Assembly (NCBI RefSeq): GCF_042665255.1
Contig: NZ_JBHTCD010000053.1
Direction: 5' to 3' (one strand)
Source: Insolitispirillum peregrinum
GTDB lineage: Bacteria > Pseudomonadota > Alphaproteobacteria > Rhodospirillales > Rhodospirillaceae
DNA length: 19,474 bases
Below, piece after piece: positions 6,711 to 15,354 of this stretch (position 1 is the stretch's first letter; every line of letters begins with the position of its first letter). The notes under the pieces are model-generated. The model was not told the DNA's origin. It did not search any database and saw only the letters and a program-made list of their open reading frames with translations. A program made the position numbers and the translations under genes.

Positions 6711-7076
6711 TCAGGATGTGGCGATCTTGCCGCCCTGCATCCGCCATCCCATCAGGCCGCCTTCCATGCGGTTGATTTCGCCATCGAAACCAGCTTCGAC
6801 CATCTTGGCCGCTGCCATGCCGCAGCGCATGCCGCTCTGACAGTGAAAGACCAGCCGTTTGGAGGAATCAACCGGGACAGCCGCCGGGTTAAAGCGTGAC
6901 AGTGGCATCAGGGTTGCCCCCGGAATATGCGCACTGGCCCATTCGTTTTCTTCACGGACATCGACGATCACCACCGAGTCGTCTTCGATCCATTGCATGA
7001 TCGTGCGTGGTGCCGTCAGTTTCACGTGTGCCGCCAAGGTAGCCTCCGCTGCGGGATTGGTAAACCAGCCGAACAT
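6711..7076 (-). CDS. Single-domain rhodanese-like sulfurtransferase
   Basis: 121 residues. The domain carries DVREENEW (39-46), HIPGA (50-54), the active-site loop CQSGMRC (79-85) with nucleophile Cys79, and the closing MEGGLMGW. All catalytic features of a functional rhodanese are present: it forms a persulfide on Cys79 and passes sulfane sulfur to an acceptor such as thiol or cyanide. There is no signal peptide, so it should be cytoplasmic. AAGGGGA lies a few bases before the ATG at 7076. An AT-rich palindrome about 95-115 bases upstream is a candidate operator. The 364-base gap to the next gene holds only that element. Family confidence is high; the physiological partner is unknown. Confidence 0.92.
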   Translation of the reverse strand: MFGWFTNPAAEATLAAHVKLTAPRTIMQWIEDDSVVIVDVREENEWASAHIPGATLMPLSRFNPAAVPVDSSKRLVFHCQSGMRCGMAAAKMVEAGFDGEINRMEGGLMGWRMQGGKIATS

Positions 7077-7169
7077 CAGCAGTCCCCTTTCTGTCGTATG
7101 CGTCGTGTCTTGGGCCTGCCCGATCGGGGCAGACGGCGGATGGCGCGGGGGGCTGTGATGGGTGGGAGA

Positions 7170-7190
7170 ATAATATTAGATATATATTAT
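7170..7190. promoter_or_regulatory. AT-rich palindrome, candidate operator for the rhodanese gene
   Basis: ATAATAT (7170-7176) and ATATTAT (7184-7190) are perfect inverted arms around a 7-base spacer, inside otherwise GC-rich DNA. It is 94-114 bases upstream of the rhodanese start. AT-rich inverted repeats are typical of ArsR-type repressors, some of which sense sulfide and control rhodaneses. No such regulator is visible in the window. The element could instead serve the divergent gene at 7441. Confidence 0.4.
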
Positions 7191-7440
7191 GTAAAGGGGG
7201 GAGGCATCCATCCACAGCAGCCCGGGCCGGATGTATCCAAGATAAGGCTTTCTCTCGCATCTGCAATAGGTGCCGTCGGGGAAAGTGCCTGTGAAATAAT
7301 CATGAATGAAAAGTAGGCGTTGAATTTTGCTTGCCTTTTCCCCTCTCGCCCGCGGTATACCTCGTCATGCCAACAGCCGCCGGGCCTTTCTGTTGCCCTT
7401 TGGCCTGCTGCCCATGCCCCCTTCTTCCAGAGAGCCAGCC

Positions 7441-8328
7441 ATGCTTCTTGCAGCAACCCACAGCGGCAGCTTTCATGCCGATGACGTGTTCGCCTTTGCC
7501 ATCCTTCAGGCCGTGACCGGCGGTGAGGTCAGCCTGACCCGGTCCCGCGATGCGGCGGATTGGGATCAGGCGACGGTGGTGTTCGATGTCGGCGGGATTT
7601 ATGATCCCCAGCGCGGTCGTTATGACCACCATATGCGCGACAAGCCGTTGCGTCCGAATGGTGAAGCCTATTCGTCAGCCGGACTGATCTGGCGCGACTA
7701 TGGTCGGCAGGCGATTGCCACCCTCTGCCCGGCGGCCACGCCGGGGCAGGCGGAGATCATCTGGACCAAGATGGATGCGGCCTTGATCCGCGATATCGAC
7801 CTGATGGACAACGGCGCGATGGATCGCCATCCGGGCCATCTGTCGTCGGTGCTGGAATCATGGAATCCGACCTTTGCCGAAACCGACCGGGCTGAGAATG
7901 ACGCCTATTTCCAGGCGGTAGCGGTGGCTGATCAGGTGTTGCGGCGCGAAATTGCCCAGACGTATGCCGCCGCTTTGGCGCAGGACAGCGTAGAGGCGGC
8001 AGCAAAGGCCGCTGCCGATCCGCGCATCATCGTGCTGGACAGCCGCCTGCCGTGGGATGAGGCGGTGTTTGATCTCGATTTGCGCGAGGCCCTGTATGTC
8101 ATCCGCCCGGCGGGCAAGGACTGGACCGTTTCGGCCATTCCGCCCGATCGTGGGTCGTTCGCACAGCGCAAGTCATTGCCTGCGGCGTGGGGTGGTTTGC
8201 GTGAGGCCGAGCTGGCGGCCGTTTGCGGGGTCGAGGATGCGACTTTCTGCCATTCGGCCCTGTTCGTCTGTGGTGCCCTCAGCCGGGACGGTGCGATCCG
8301 CATGGCGCAGATGGCGGCAGAGGCCTGA
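7441..8328 (+). CDS. MYG1 family protein (UPF0160, DHH-like metal-dependent hydrolase)
   Basis: 295 residues from ATG 7441, preceded by AGAGAG. The frame is open from 7327, but the conserved N-terminus starts here. Motifs are THSGSFHADD (6-15), with His7, His12, Asp14 and Asp15 as likely metal ligands. FDVGGIYD then RYDHH (about 48-64) are typical of DHH-like phosphoesterases. A C-terminal GLREAEL/CGVEDATFCH block matches the family end. Eukaryotic MYG1 is a 3'-5' RNA exonuclease. The bacterial proteins are full-length homologues, and their substrate is not established from this sequence. It has its own terminator (8347-8384) and no operon partner. Confidence 0.9.
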   Translation: MLLAATHSGSFHADDVFAFAILQAVTGGEVSLTRSRDAADWDQATVVFDVGGIYDPQRGRYDHHMRDKPLRPNGEAYSSAGLIWRDYGRQAIATLCPAATPGQAEIIWTKMDAALIRDIDLMDNGAMDRHPGHLSSVLESWNPTFAETDRAENDAYFQAVAVADQVLRREIAQTYAAALAQDSVEAAAKAAADPRIIVLDSRLPWDEAVFDLDLREALYVIRPAGKDWTVSAIPPDRGSFAQRKSLPAAWGGLREAELAAVCGVEDATFCHSALFVCGALSRDGAIRMAQMAAEA

Positions 8329-8346
8329 GTGCTGCGCAAGACAAAC

Positions 8347-8384
8347 AAAAAGCCCGTGGACCGGATACGATCCACGGGCTTTTT
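8347..8384. terminator. Bidirectional terminator between MYG1 gene and potI
   Basis: Perfect 14-bp arms (AAAAAGCCCGTGGA at 8347-8360, TCCACGGGCTTTTT at 8371-8384) have a 10-nt loop. A-tract and T-tract are built into the stem, so it can serve both convergent genes. Confidence 0.95.
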
Positions 8385-8401
8385 GCTGTGCGCGCACTGC
8401 T

Positions 8402-9247
8402 CTACATCTGGTCCTGCTCGGCCATTGCCTTGGCAACCGCCCGTTCGCGCTCCCGCTCGGCGCGGCGCATGATGATGGCGGCAATCACGATGCAGAAGGC
8501 GGCAGCGCTGACCAGCAGGGTGGCGAGGGCGTTGATCTTCGGCGTCACCCCCAGGCGCACGCTGGAGAACACCACCATCGGCAGGGTGGTCGAACTGGGA
8601 CCGGCGGTAAAGCTGGCAATCACCAGATCATCCAGCGACAGGGTGAACGACAGCAGCCAGCCCGACAGCAGCGCCGGGGCAATGATCGGCAGGGTGATCA
8701 GAAAGAACACCTTCAGCGGGCGGGCACCCAGATCCATGGCTGCTTCTTCGATGCTTTCATCCATCTGCCCCAGCCGGGACTGAATGATGATCGTCACATA
8801 GGCCATGGTAAAGGTGACGTGGGCGATGGTGATGGTGGTCATCCCGCGTCCTTCCGGCCAGCCGATCAGTTGTTCCAGCGCCACGAACAGCAGCAGGATC
8901 GACAGGCCGGTGATCACTTCGGGCATCACCAGCGGGGCGGTGATCATGCCGGAAAACAGCGTCCGCCCGCGAAAGCGGCCAAAGCGCGCCAGCACCAGAC
9001 CGCAGATGGTCCCGAGGATGGTTGACAGGGTGGCCGACATGGCGGCAATCACCAGACTGGTGCGTGCCGCGCCCAGAATCTGGTCATCCTGAAACAGCTC
9101 GCCATACCAGCGGGTGGAAAAGCCGCCCCATACCGTCACCAGTTTGCTGTCGTTGAAGGAATAGATCATCAACAGCAACAGCGGCACGTACAGGAAGGCA
9201 AAGCCAAAGGCCATGCAGCTGATCAGAAACGGCGACCGCTTGCTCAT
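8402..9247 (-). CDS. potI: Putrescine/polyamine ABC transporter permease PotI
   Basis: 281 residues, close to E. coli PotI in length. There are six predicted hydrophobic segments, beginning with FLISCMAFGFAFLYVPLLLL and ending before an Arg/Glu-rich cytoplasmic tail. The EAA loop that docks on the ATPase is visible as EEAAMDLGARPLKVFFLITLP. It forms the inner-membrane channel together with PotH. ATG 9247 overlaps the potH stop as ATGA, so the two are translationally coupled. Gene order F-G-H-I matches the classical putrescine operon, and the family assignment rests on that order plus the sequence. Last gene of the operon, closed by the bidirectional terminator at 8347-8384. Confidence 0.93.
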   Translation of the reverse strand: MSKRSPFLISCMAFGFAFLYVPLLLLMIYSFNDSKLVTVWGGFSTRWYGELFQDDQILGAARTSLVIAAMSATLSTILGTICGLVLARFGRFRGRTLFSGMITAPLVMPEVITGLSILLLFVALEQLIGWPEGRGMTTITIAHVTFTMAYVTIIIQSRLGQMDESIEEAAMDLGARPLKVFFLITLPIIAPALLSGWLLSFTLSLDDLVIASFTAGPSSTTLPMVVFSSVRLGVTPKINALATLLVSAAAFCIVIAAIIMRRAERERERAVAKAMAEQDQM

Positions 9248-10290
9248 TTGCTGCCCTCCCGCGCTTTTTCTTCCTGCACCAGCTGATAGCGCTGGAAACC
9301 GACGATCGGCAGCACCAGCAGGATCAGCATGGCAATCGCCACCGCCGACGCCGTCGGCCAGTCGCGGTTCTGGAAGAATTCATTCCACATCACTTTCCCG
9401 ATCATCAGGGTAGAGGCCCCGCCCAGCAGGTCCGGAATGACAAACTCGCCGACCGACGGGATGAACACCAGCATGCAGCCGGCGACAATGCCGGGCATCG
9501 ACAGCGGCAGGGTCACCTTCAGGAAGGCTTTCCACGGGCGGCAGCCCAGATCCATTGCCGCTTCGAGCAGCGAGCCGTCCAGCTTTTCCAGCGTGGTGTA
9601 CAGCGGCAGGATCATGAACGGCAGATAGGAATAGACGATCCCGATATAGATGGCGAATTCGGTGTTCAGCATCTCGATCGGTTCGTTGATGATCCCCAGC
9701 CCCATCAGGGCATTGTTCAGCAGTCCGTTGTTTTTCAGGATGCCGATCCAGGCATAGACGCGAATCAGGAAACTGGTCCAGAACGGCAAAACAACCAGCA
9801 ACAGCAATACGTTACGGGTTGACGGCGATGAGCGGGCAATGCCATAGGCCATCGGATAGCCAAGCAGCAGGCACAGCACGGTGGCGGTGGCCGCAATGCG
9901 CAGCGAGCCGAGATAGGCATTCACGTACATGCTGTCTTCCAGCAGGTACTTGTAGCCGCTGAAGGCAAGGGTGACTTTCAGATAGGTGTCGTCCACCCAT
10001 TCGACCAGCGGAGTATAGGGCGGCACGCCGACCATGAACTCGGCAAAGCTGATCTTCAGCACAATGGCAAACGGTGCCAGAAAGAACAGCAGCAGCCAGA
10101 GATAGGGGATGGCGATCACCAGCCCGCGCCCGCGCAGGGCCAGCGGCCCGCGAAACAGGACGCGATACAGGCGGTGTTTGGGACGCGGCGGCGGAGCATC
10201 GGCCTTGGTCTGCTCGGCCACCGTCGCGGCCGCACCGGGGGCTGGCGAGACCGTTGCGCCGCCGGTAAGGGGATCGAGTTCCGTGCTCAT
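9244..10290 (-). CDS. potH: Putrescine/polyamine ABC transporter permease PotH
   Basis: 348 residues from ATG 10290. The frame is open to 10332, but 10290 overlaps the potG stop as ATGA, the same coupling as at the potH/potI junction. A long Ala/Pro-rich cytoplasmic N-terminus of about 55 residues precedes the first membrane segment (LVIAIPYLWLLLFFLAPFAI). The EAA loop is LLEAAMDLGCRPWKAFLKVTLP. It is the permease partner of PotI. E. coli PotH is somewhat shorter at about 317 residues, so the extra length is mostly the N-terminal tail. Confidence 0.93.
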   Translation of the reverse strand: MSTELDPLTGGATVSPAPGAAATVAEQTKADAPPPRPKHRLYRVLFRGPLALRGRGLVIAIPYLWLLLFFLAPFAIVLKISFAEFMVGVPPYTPLVEWVDDTYLKVTLAFSGYKYLLEDSMYVNAYLGSLRIAATATVLCLLLGYPMAYGIARSSPSTRNVLLLLVVLPFWTSFLIRVYAWIGILKNNGLLNNALMGLGIINEPIEMLNTEFAIYIGIVYSYLPFMILPLYTTLEKLDGSLLEAAMDLGCRPWKAFLKVTLPLSMPGIVAGCMLVFIPSVGEFVIPDLLGGASTLMIGKVMWNEFFQNRDWPTASAVAIAMLILLVLPIVGFQRYQLVQEEKAREGSK

Positions 10291-11453
10291 GAGGACACCA
10301 CCACCACGTTCGACGGTTGCCACGAAATCCACACCCGGTCATCCCAGGTGATTTCCGGTTCGGCGGCGCGATAGGCGTTTTGCAGCGACACCCGCACCAC
10401 CCGGCCACTGTCCAGCTTCACCAGATAGGTGCTTTCGCCACCGAGATAAACGATGTCCTGCACCACGCCGGTGCTGCAATTGCGCGAGGTGTCTGCCGGT
10501 TCTTCCTTGGACAGCGCCACCTTTTCCGGGCGGATGGCGGCATAGGCGGTGCCGCCTTCGCGGCCTGACACGCCGTGGCTGACGTAGATCGGGCGGGACA
10601 GTTCGGGGCAGTCGATCACCACATGGTCGGCTTCATCTTCGACCAGAATGCCTTCGAACATGTTCACCGAGCCAAAGAATTCGGCAACGAAACGGGTGTT
10701 GGGGTATTCGTACATCGCATGCGGGGTATCGACCTGCAGGATACGGCCCTGATTCATGATCGCCACCCGGCAGGACATGGTCATCGCTTCTTCCTGATCG
10801 TGGGTCACCACCACGAACGTCACGCCAAGCGATTCCTGAATGTTGACCAGCTCCAGCTGGGTCCGCTCACGCAGCTTTTTGTCCAGCGCGCCCAGCGGTT
10901 CGTCCAGCAACAGCACCTTCGGGCGCTTGGCCAGCGCACGCACCAGCGCCACGCGCTGACGCTGACCGCCGGACAACTGGTGCGGCTTGCGTTTGCCCAG
11001 CGCGCTGAGTTCAACGATGTCCAGCATCTCGGCCACCCGCTTTTTGACCTCGGCCGACGGCATGCCGTCCTGCTTCAGGCCAAAGGCGACGTTCTGTTCA
11101 ACCGTCATGTGCGGGAACAGGGCATAGGACTGGAACATCATGTTGACCGGCCGTTCAAACGGCGGGATGTGGGTCATGTCCTGACCATCAATCAGGATGC
11201 GGCCACTGCTGGGGGTTTCAAACCCGGCCAGCATGCGCAACAGGGTGGTCTTGCCACAGCCCGAACCGCCGAGTAACGAGAACAGTTCGCCTTCGTAAAT
11301 GGTCAGGCTGACATCGTTGACCGCGACGAAATCTCCGAACTTCCTGGTGACGTTCTGGATCTGGATGATCGAGCGGGGGGTGTCGGTGGGAATACTCCCG
11401 CCTTTTTCGGCGCGAGCGACTTGATCCTGAAGATTGCGGGCGAATTGTGACAT
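10287..11453 (-). CDS. potG: Putrescine/polyamine ABC transporter ATP-binding protein PotG
   Basis: 388 residues. It carries Walker A GGSGCGKTT (62-70), the Q-loop Gln in NMMFQSYALF (about 108), signature LSGGQ (160-164), Walker B LLLDEP (181-186) and the H-loop in VVTHDQEEA (about 217-219). A C-terminal TOBE-type regulatory region (after about 290) contains AIRPEKV. It is the cytoplasmic ATPase of the importer. The start region has no good Shine-Dalgarno sequence (the bases before ATG read acccaccctc), and a hairpin with a T-rich tail lies about 70-85 bases upstream of it. This suggests lower expression than potF or regulated read-through. Confidence 0.94.
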   Translation of the reverse strand: MSQFARNLQDQVARAEKGGSIPTDTPRSIIQIQNVTRKFGDFVAVNDVSLTIYEGELFSLLGGSGCGKTTLLRMLAGFETPSSGRILIDGQDMTHIPPFERPVNMMFQSYALFPHMTVEQNVAFGLKQDGMPSAEVKKRVAEMLDIVELSALGKRKPHQLSGGQRQRVALVRALAKRPKVLLLDEPLGALDKKLRERTQLELVNIQESLGVTFVVVTHDQEEAMTMSCRVAIMNQGRILQVDTPHAMYEYPNTRFVAEFFGSVNMFEGILVEDEADHVVIDCPELSRPIYVSHGVSGREGGTAYAAIRPEKVALSKEEPADTSRNCSTGVVQDIVYLGGESTYLVKLDSGRVVRVSLQNAYRAAEPEITWDDRVWISWQPSNVVVVSS

Positions 11454-11521
11454 GAGGGTGGGTTCCCGTACTGAAGGCAGGCGGCGCGCGGGTCGTCCGT
11501 CCCGGCAAGGAGGGCGGGCAG

Positions 11522-11566
11522 GAAAAAGTCAAAGAAAGAGGCGGCTGGTTTTACCGCAGCCGCCTC
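11522..11566 (-). terminator. Intra-operon hairpin between potF and potG
   Basis: GAGGCGGCTG (11538-11547) and CAGCCGCCTC (11557-11566) form a perfect 10-bp stem with a 9-nt loop. On the minus strand TTTCTTTGACTTTTTC follows. It starts 14 bases past the potF stop. A partial terminator or 3'-end stabiliser here would give more binding protein than transporter, as is common in ABC import operons. Confidence 0.85.
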
Positions 11567-11579
11567 GTGTTCTACAGGG

Positions 11580-12680
11580 TTACGAGCCGGTTTTGACTTT
11601 GTTCCAAATGCGGGTGCGCAGACGTTCGATGTTCTGCGGCGGGGTTTCCTTGGTGAACAGCTTGGCCATCACGTCCGGCTTCGGGTAGATGTTCGGGTTG
11701 CCCGAGACTTCCTTGTCCACCAGCTCGGTCGATTTGGTGTTGGCGTTCGGGTACCAGACGAAATTGGTGATGTCGGCGGTGATCTGCGGCTTCAGGACGA
11801 AGTTGATGAACTTCAGGGCGTTTTCCGGATGCGGGGCATCCTTCAGCACACCCATGAAGTCGAACCACATTTCGGCGCCTTCCCTGGGGATCATGTACTG
11901 GACGGTGACGCCGTTGTTGGCTTCCTTGGCGCGGGCGGCGGCCTGAGCCATGTCACCGGAATAGCCCATCGCAACGCAGATGTCGCCGTTGGCCAGTGCC
12001 GAGATCGATTCCGAGCTGTGGAACTTGGTCACATACGGACGGATCTTCAGCAGGGTCTCTTCGACCTTTTCATAATCTTTCGGATTGGTGGTGTTCGGGT
12101 TCAGGCCCAGATACTGCAGCACCGCCGGAATGACTTCGGACGGGCTGTCCATCAGGTAGAAGCCGCACTTGGAGATTTTGGCGGCCCATTTCGGGTCGAA
12201 AATCAACGACCACGAGTCGACCGGCGCATCGGCACCGGCGGCGGCTTTCACCTTGTCCGGGTTGTGGGCGATGCCGTCGGTGCCCCACATGTAGACAATG
12301 CCGTGGGCATTGTTGGCATCATGGACCGAGGCGGCCTTCATGATCTTGGGGTCGAGGTTGGCGAGGTTGGCAACCTTGCCCTTGTCGAGTTCGCGGAAGA
12401 TACCGGCCTTGATCTGACGTTCAAAGAACGGCCCGGTCGGGACGGCGATGTCATACCCGCTTTTGCCGGCCAGCAGTTTTGCTTCCAGGACTTCGTTCGA
12501 GTCATAGACGTCGTAGGTCACCTTGATGCCGGTTTCCGCCTCGAACTTGGCGATGGTGTCTTCGGCAATGTAGTCGGACCAGTTGTAGATATTGAGCTTT
12601 TTTTCTTCTTCGGCCGATGCCGCCGAAGCAAAGCCGCCAGCCATCAATGCTGCAGCAACCAGAACGCGCAAAGACTTCAT
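11580..12680 (-). CDS. potF: Periplasmic putrescine/polyamine-binding protein PotF
   Basis: 366 residues (E. coli PotF has 370). GGAGGG precedes ATG 12680. The signal peptide is residues 1-23, ending ASAASA. The mature protein starts with KKLNIYNWSDYIAEDTI, the typical opening of PotD/PotF-type proteins. YDSNEVLEAKLLAGKSGYD follows and GDICVAMGYSGD lies later, both family blocks lining the polyamine site. It captures putrescine or a related polyamine in the periplasm and delivers it to PotHI. Whether putrescine or spermidine is preferred cannot be decided by eye. First gene of the operon, divergent from the PuuB-like oxidase. Confidence 0.93.
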   Translation of the reverse strand: MKSLRVLVAAALMAGGFASAASAEEEKKLNIYNWSDYIAEDTIAKFEAETGIKVTYDVYDSNEVLEAKLLAGKSGYDIAVPTGPFFERQIKAGIFRELDKGKVANLANLDPKIMKAASVHDANNAHGIVYMWGTDGIAHNPDKVKAAAGADAPVDSWSLIFDPKWAAKISKCGFYLMDSPSEVIPAVLQYLGLNPNTTNPKDYEKVEETLLKIRPYVTKFHSSESISALANGDICVAMGYSGDMAQAAARAKEANNGVTVQYMIPREGAEMWFDFMGVLKDAPHPENALKFINFVLKPQITADITNFVWYPNANTKSTELVDKEVSGNPNIYPKPDVMAKLFTKETPPQNIERLRTRIWNKVKTGS

Positions 12681-13160
12681 GGTGCGGAACCCTCCACCTA
12701 ACCATGGGGTGCTTGAACGAACCCGTCATCGCCTCCCGAACGGTCTCCTGCGGTGACAGGAGCGGGCGCAAGTCCAGGCGGTGTATCGGCTCTTTCATCC
12801 ACGGACCCTGCAGGTGGTTGATGAACCTCAAGACATGGCGACCATGCCCCCCTGTTGCTCATCCGTTTCCCATCCGCAAAGCCCATAGGAGCCTGTATCC
12901 TTTGCGACTTTCTCAGCGATTGCCGCGTCACGCAAGAGCGTAGATGCCGCAGGGGCGAAAGACTTTTCCACCTGTCCCGCCCGGGCTGGTGTCAGGCAGG
13001 AAGGTTGTCAAAGTGCGATCAAAACGGCACACAGGGGATGGCCCGGCGTGCCTCTGGGTCTTCTCCGGTGTTTTCTGCCTTGGCAGGATAGCACGTTCCC
13101 GGGGGAGCGGAAGCGGTTTAAGGTTACTTTTTGATCACTTTTTTGGGGAGCCTGTTTGCT
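12681..13160. promoter_or_regulatory. Divergent intergenic region, potF / PuuB-like gene
   Basis: 480 bases separate the divergent starts, so both promoters should lie here. A small hairpin, CTCCTG-CGGTGA-CAGGAG (about 12746-12763), lies in the probable potF leader. I see no confident -35/-10 pair, sigma-54 site or operator, and no convincing small gene. Confidence 0.5.
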
Positions 13161-14447
13161 ATGCAGCATCCATCTACCGCACCCGCGTCATGGTATCAGG
13201 TTTCTGCCAGTCCGGCACCCTCTCATCCTTCGTTGCAGGGGGAGGTAGACTGTGACGTGTGTGTGGTGGGCGGAGGGATTACCGGCTGTTCGACCGCCCT
13301 GCATCTGGCGCATCGCGGCCTGCGTGTACGGGTGATTGACGCCGAAACGGTGGCCTTTGGCGCGTCGGGGCGGTCGGGCGGGCAGGCGATTGCCGGTTTC
13401 AACCGCGACCAGCAGGCCATTGCCAGAATCGTGGGCAGTGATGATGCGAAAAAGCTGTGGGATCTCAATGAAGAGGCCCTGAAGCTGACCGAGGCTTTGG
13501 TGCAGGAACACCAGATTGCCTGCGACTATCAAAAGGGGCATATCCACGTCGGGATGAAGCCGCGCCACGCCGAAGCCTTGCAGCATGAGGCCGAGGTGTG
13601 GACCCGGTTGGGGCGGCCCGGCATCGAGGTCTGGGACCGGGATGCCACCCAACAACGGGTGGCCAGCCCGCGCTATACCAGTGCCCTGTATGATCCGAAC
13701 GGGGCACACTTGCATCCCTTGAACTACACGTTGGGGCTGGCGCGGGCCGCGGCCTCGGCCGGGGTCATTTTCCACGAGCATACCGCGATGGAACGCTGGG
13801 AAAATCCCACCTCTGACACTGTTAATGTGATCACGAATAAAGGGCGACTCCACAGCCGGTTTCTTGTGCTGGCCGGGAATGCCTATCTATGGAAAACCGA
13901 ACGCCGCCTTGGCCGCAAGATCATGCCGGTCGGAACCTACATCATGGCCACCGAGCCGTTGGGAGCGGGGATTGCCGCCTCGTTGATCCCCGGCAATGAG
14001 GCGGTGGCCGACATCAATTTTGTGCTGAACTATTTCCGCCTGTCGTCCGATCACCGCCTGCTGTTCGGCGGGCGGGTCAGTTATTCCGGGCTGGACCCGC
14101 TGAACATCGGGACCGCCATGCACCGGACGATGAGCCGGATTTTCCCGCAACTGGCCTTTAGCAAACCGGCCTATGCCTGGGGAGGGCATGTGGCGATCAC
14201 CGTCAATCGCCTGCCGCATCTGGGGCGTCTGGCACCGACGGTCTATTTTGCCCATGGCTATTCCGGGCACGGGATTGCACTCAGCGGGATGGCCGGAAAG
14301 GTGCTGGCCGAGGCCATCGCCGGTCAGGCGGAGCGGTTTGATGTCTTTGCCCGCATTCCCCATGCCTCGTTCCCCGGCGGGACGTGGTTGCGGACTCCGG
14401 CGCTGGTGCTGGCGATGGCCTGGCACCGGTTGCGCGACCTGCTGTGA
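13161..14447 (+). CDS. puuB: FAD-dependent oxidoreductase, PuuB-like gamma-glutamylputrescine oxidase
   Basis: 428 residues from ATG 13161, with GGGGAG 10 bases upstream. The frame is open from 13131, but this start fits the ribosome binding site and E. coli PuuB (426 residues). An N-terminal DAO-type Rossmann fold carries CDVCVVGGGITG (31-42), followed by GASGRSGGQAIAG (67-79), the flavin-contact loop of this family. The C-terminal half has LLFGGRVSYSG and YFAHGYSGHGIALSGMAGK, typical of amine oxidases of the PuuB/OrdL type. The reaction inferred is oxidation of gamma-glutamylputrescine to the aldehyde in the cytoplasm. The divergent potFGHI operon makes a polyamine substrate likely. puuA, puuC and puuD are not in the window, so related substrates remain possible. 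Confidence 0.82.
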   Translation: MQHPSTAPASWYQVSASPAPSHPSLQGEVDCDVCVVGGGITGCSTALHLAHRGLRVRVIDAETVAFGASGRSGGQAIAGFNRDQQAIARIVGSDDAKKLWDLNEEALKLTEALVQEHQIACDYQKGHIHVGMKPRHAEALQHEAEVWTRLGRPGIEVWDRDATQQRVASPRYTSALYDPNGAHLHPLNYTLGLARAAASAGVIFHEHTAMERWENPTSDTVNVITNKGRLHSRFLVLAGNAYLWKTERRLGRKIMPVGTYIMATEPLGAGIAASLIPGNEAVADINFVLNYFRLSSDHRLLFGGRVSYSGLDPLNIGTAMHRTMSRIFPQLAFSKPAYAWGGHVAITVNRLPHLGRLAPTVYFAHGYSGHGIALSGMAGKVLAEAIAGQAERFDVFARIPHASFPGGTWLRTPALVLAMAWHRLRDLL

Positions 14448-14466
14448 GCGGAGTGACCCGGCAGGT

Positions 14467-14544
14467 TATCCGTGGAAATGGTCGTCACTCGTCTGGGGCA
14501 GGCTTTCCCTGATGCCATCCACCTGCTGCAGGTTGGTCAATCCG
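14467..14544 (-). pseudogene. Decayed copy of the uvrC 3' end
   Basis: These 78 bases match the last 78 bases of uvrC (16834-16911) at 70 positions, about 90% identity, with no gaps. On the minus strand they encode LTNLQQVDGIRESLPQTSDD, then HFHG and TAA. Five of the eight differences change the amino acid (D>N, S>R, A>P, I>S, Y>D), a sign of relaxed selection. Homology stops abruptly 6 bases before the SDR stop codon. The fragment begins 19 bases after the PuuB-like gene. With the functional copy it brackets the SDR/NTF2/LysR cassette. Confidence 0.9.
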
Positions 14545-14550
14545 TGCGCA

Positions 14551-15354
14551 TCAAACTGTCGGCACCGTCCCGCCATCAATCACATATTCGGTGCCCGTGA
14601 TGCTGCCTGCCCGATCGGACGCCAGAAAGGCGATCAGGCTTGCGACTTCCCCGGGCGTTGTCGGACGTCCAATCGGTATTCCGCCGAGCGAGTCCATGAT
14701 CATCTTCTTGCCGACGGCAATGTCACCGCCATGCCCGGCCGCAAGCCGTGTCGCAAATTCGACAGCCGCCTCAGTTTCTATCCAGCCCGGGGAAACCCGC
14801 ACCACACGCACGCCTTGAGGCGACACCTGCTTTGACAGGCTCTTGCTATAGGTCGTCAGGGCCGCCTTGGCCGCAGCATAGGCTGTCGTCGCTTCAGGCA
14901 GTGGCAGTTGGCGCTGAATGGACGTCACATGAATGACGACGCCGCTGCCGCGCGCCACCATGGCCGGAACAAGCGCGCGGTCGAGGCGAACGGCCGGCAT
15001 CAGGTTGAGGTCGAGCTCACGTCTCCAGATATCGTCGCCGAGGACTTGAAAGCCCCCTGCCGGGGCGGAGGAGCCGCCGAGCATATGCACCATGATATCC
15101 ACCCCGCCCATGCGCTCGTTCACCGCCTCTGCCAGTGTCGCACAACCGTGCGCGCTCGTCAGGTCGGCCGCGACGAACAGCGATGGCGACACGGCTTCCG
15201 GCTTCGTGCGGGCGGTCGTCAGAACCTCCGCTCCCAGATCCTGGAAAAGGCTGACGGTCGCAGCACCTGCACCGCGTGTCCCGGATGTGATCAGCGCGCG
15301 TTTTCCGCTCAGGTCGAGAAACGGATGAGCACTGCTCTGGAAGCCCGCGCTCAC
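14551..15354 (-). CDS. Short-chain dehydrogenase/reductase (SDR) family oxidoreductase
   Basis: 267 residues, classical SDR size. The cofactor loop TSGTRGAG (23-30) fits the TGxxxGxG pattern with Ser for the first Gly-adjacent residue. The catalytic set is Asn117, Ser145 (HVTSIQRQ), Tyr159 and Lys163 (YAAAK). A C-terminal block GRPTTPGEVASLIAFLASD and then ITGTEYVIDGG is the usual SDR ending. It is a cytoplasmic NAD(P)-dependent oxidoreductase; the substrate is unknown. ATG 15354 overlaps the stop of the NTF2-like gene (ATGA), so the two form a coupled operon divergent from a LysR gene. It lies inside the segment bracketed by uvrC 3'-end repeats, so it may be acquired. Confidence 0.92.
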   Translation of the reverse strand: MSAGFQSSAHPFLDLSGKRALITSGTRGAGAATVSLFQDLGAEVLTTARTKPEAVSPSLFVAADLTSAHGCATLAEAVNERMGGVDIMVHMLGGSSAPAGGFQVLGDDIWRRELDLNLMPAVRLDRALVPAMVARGSGVVIHVTSIQRQLPLPEATTAYAAAKAALTTYSKSLSKQVSPQGVRVVRVSPGWIETEAAVEFATRLAAGHGGDIAVGKKMIMDSLGGIPIGRPTTPGEVASLIAFLASDRAGSITGTEYVIDGGTVPTV

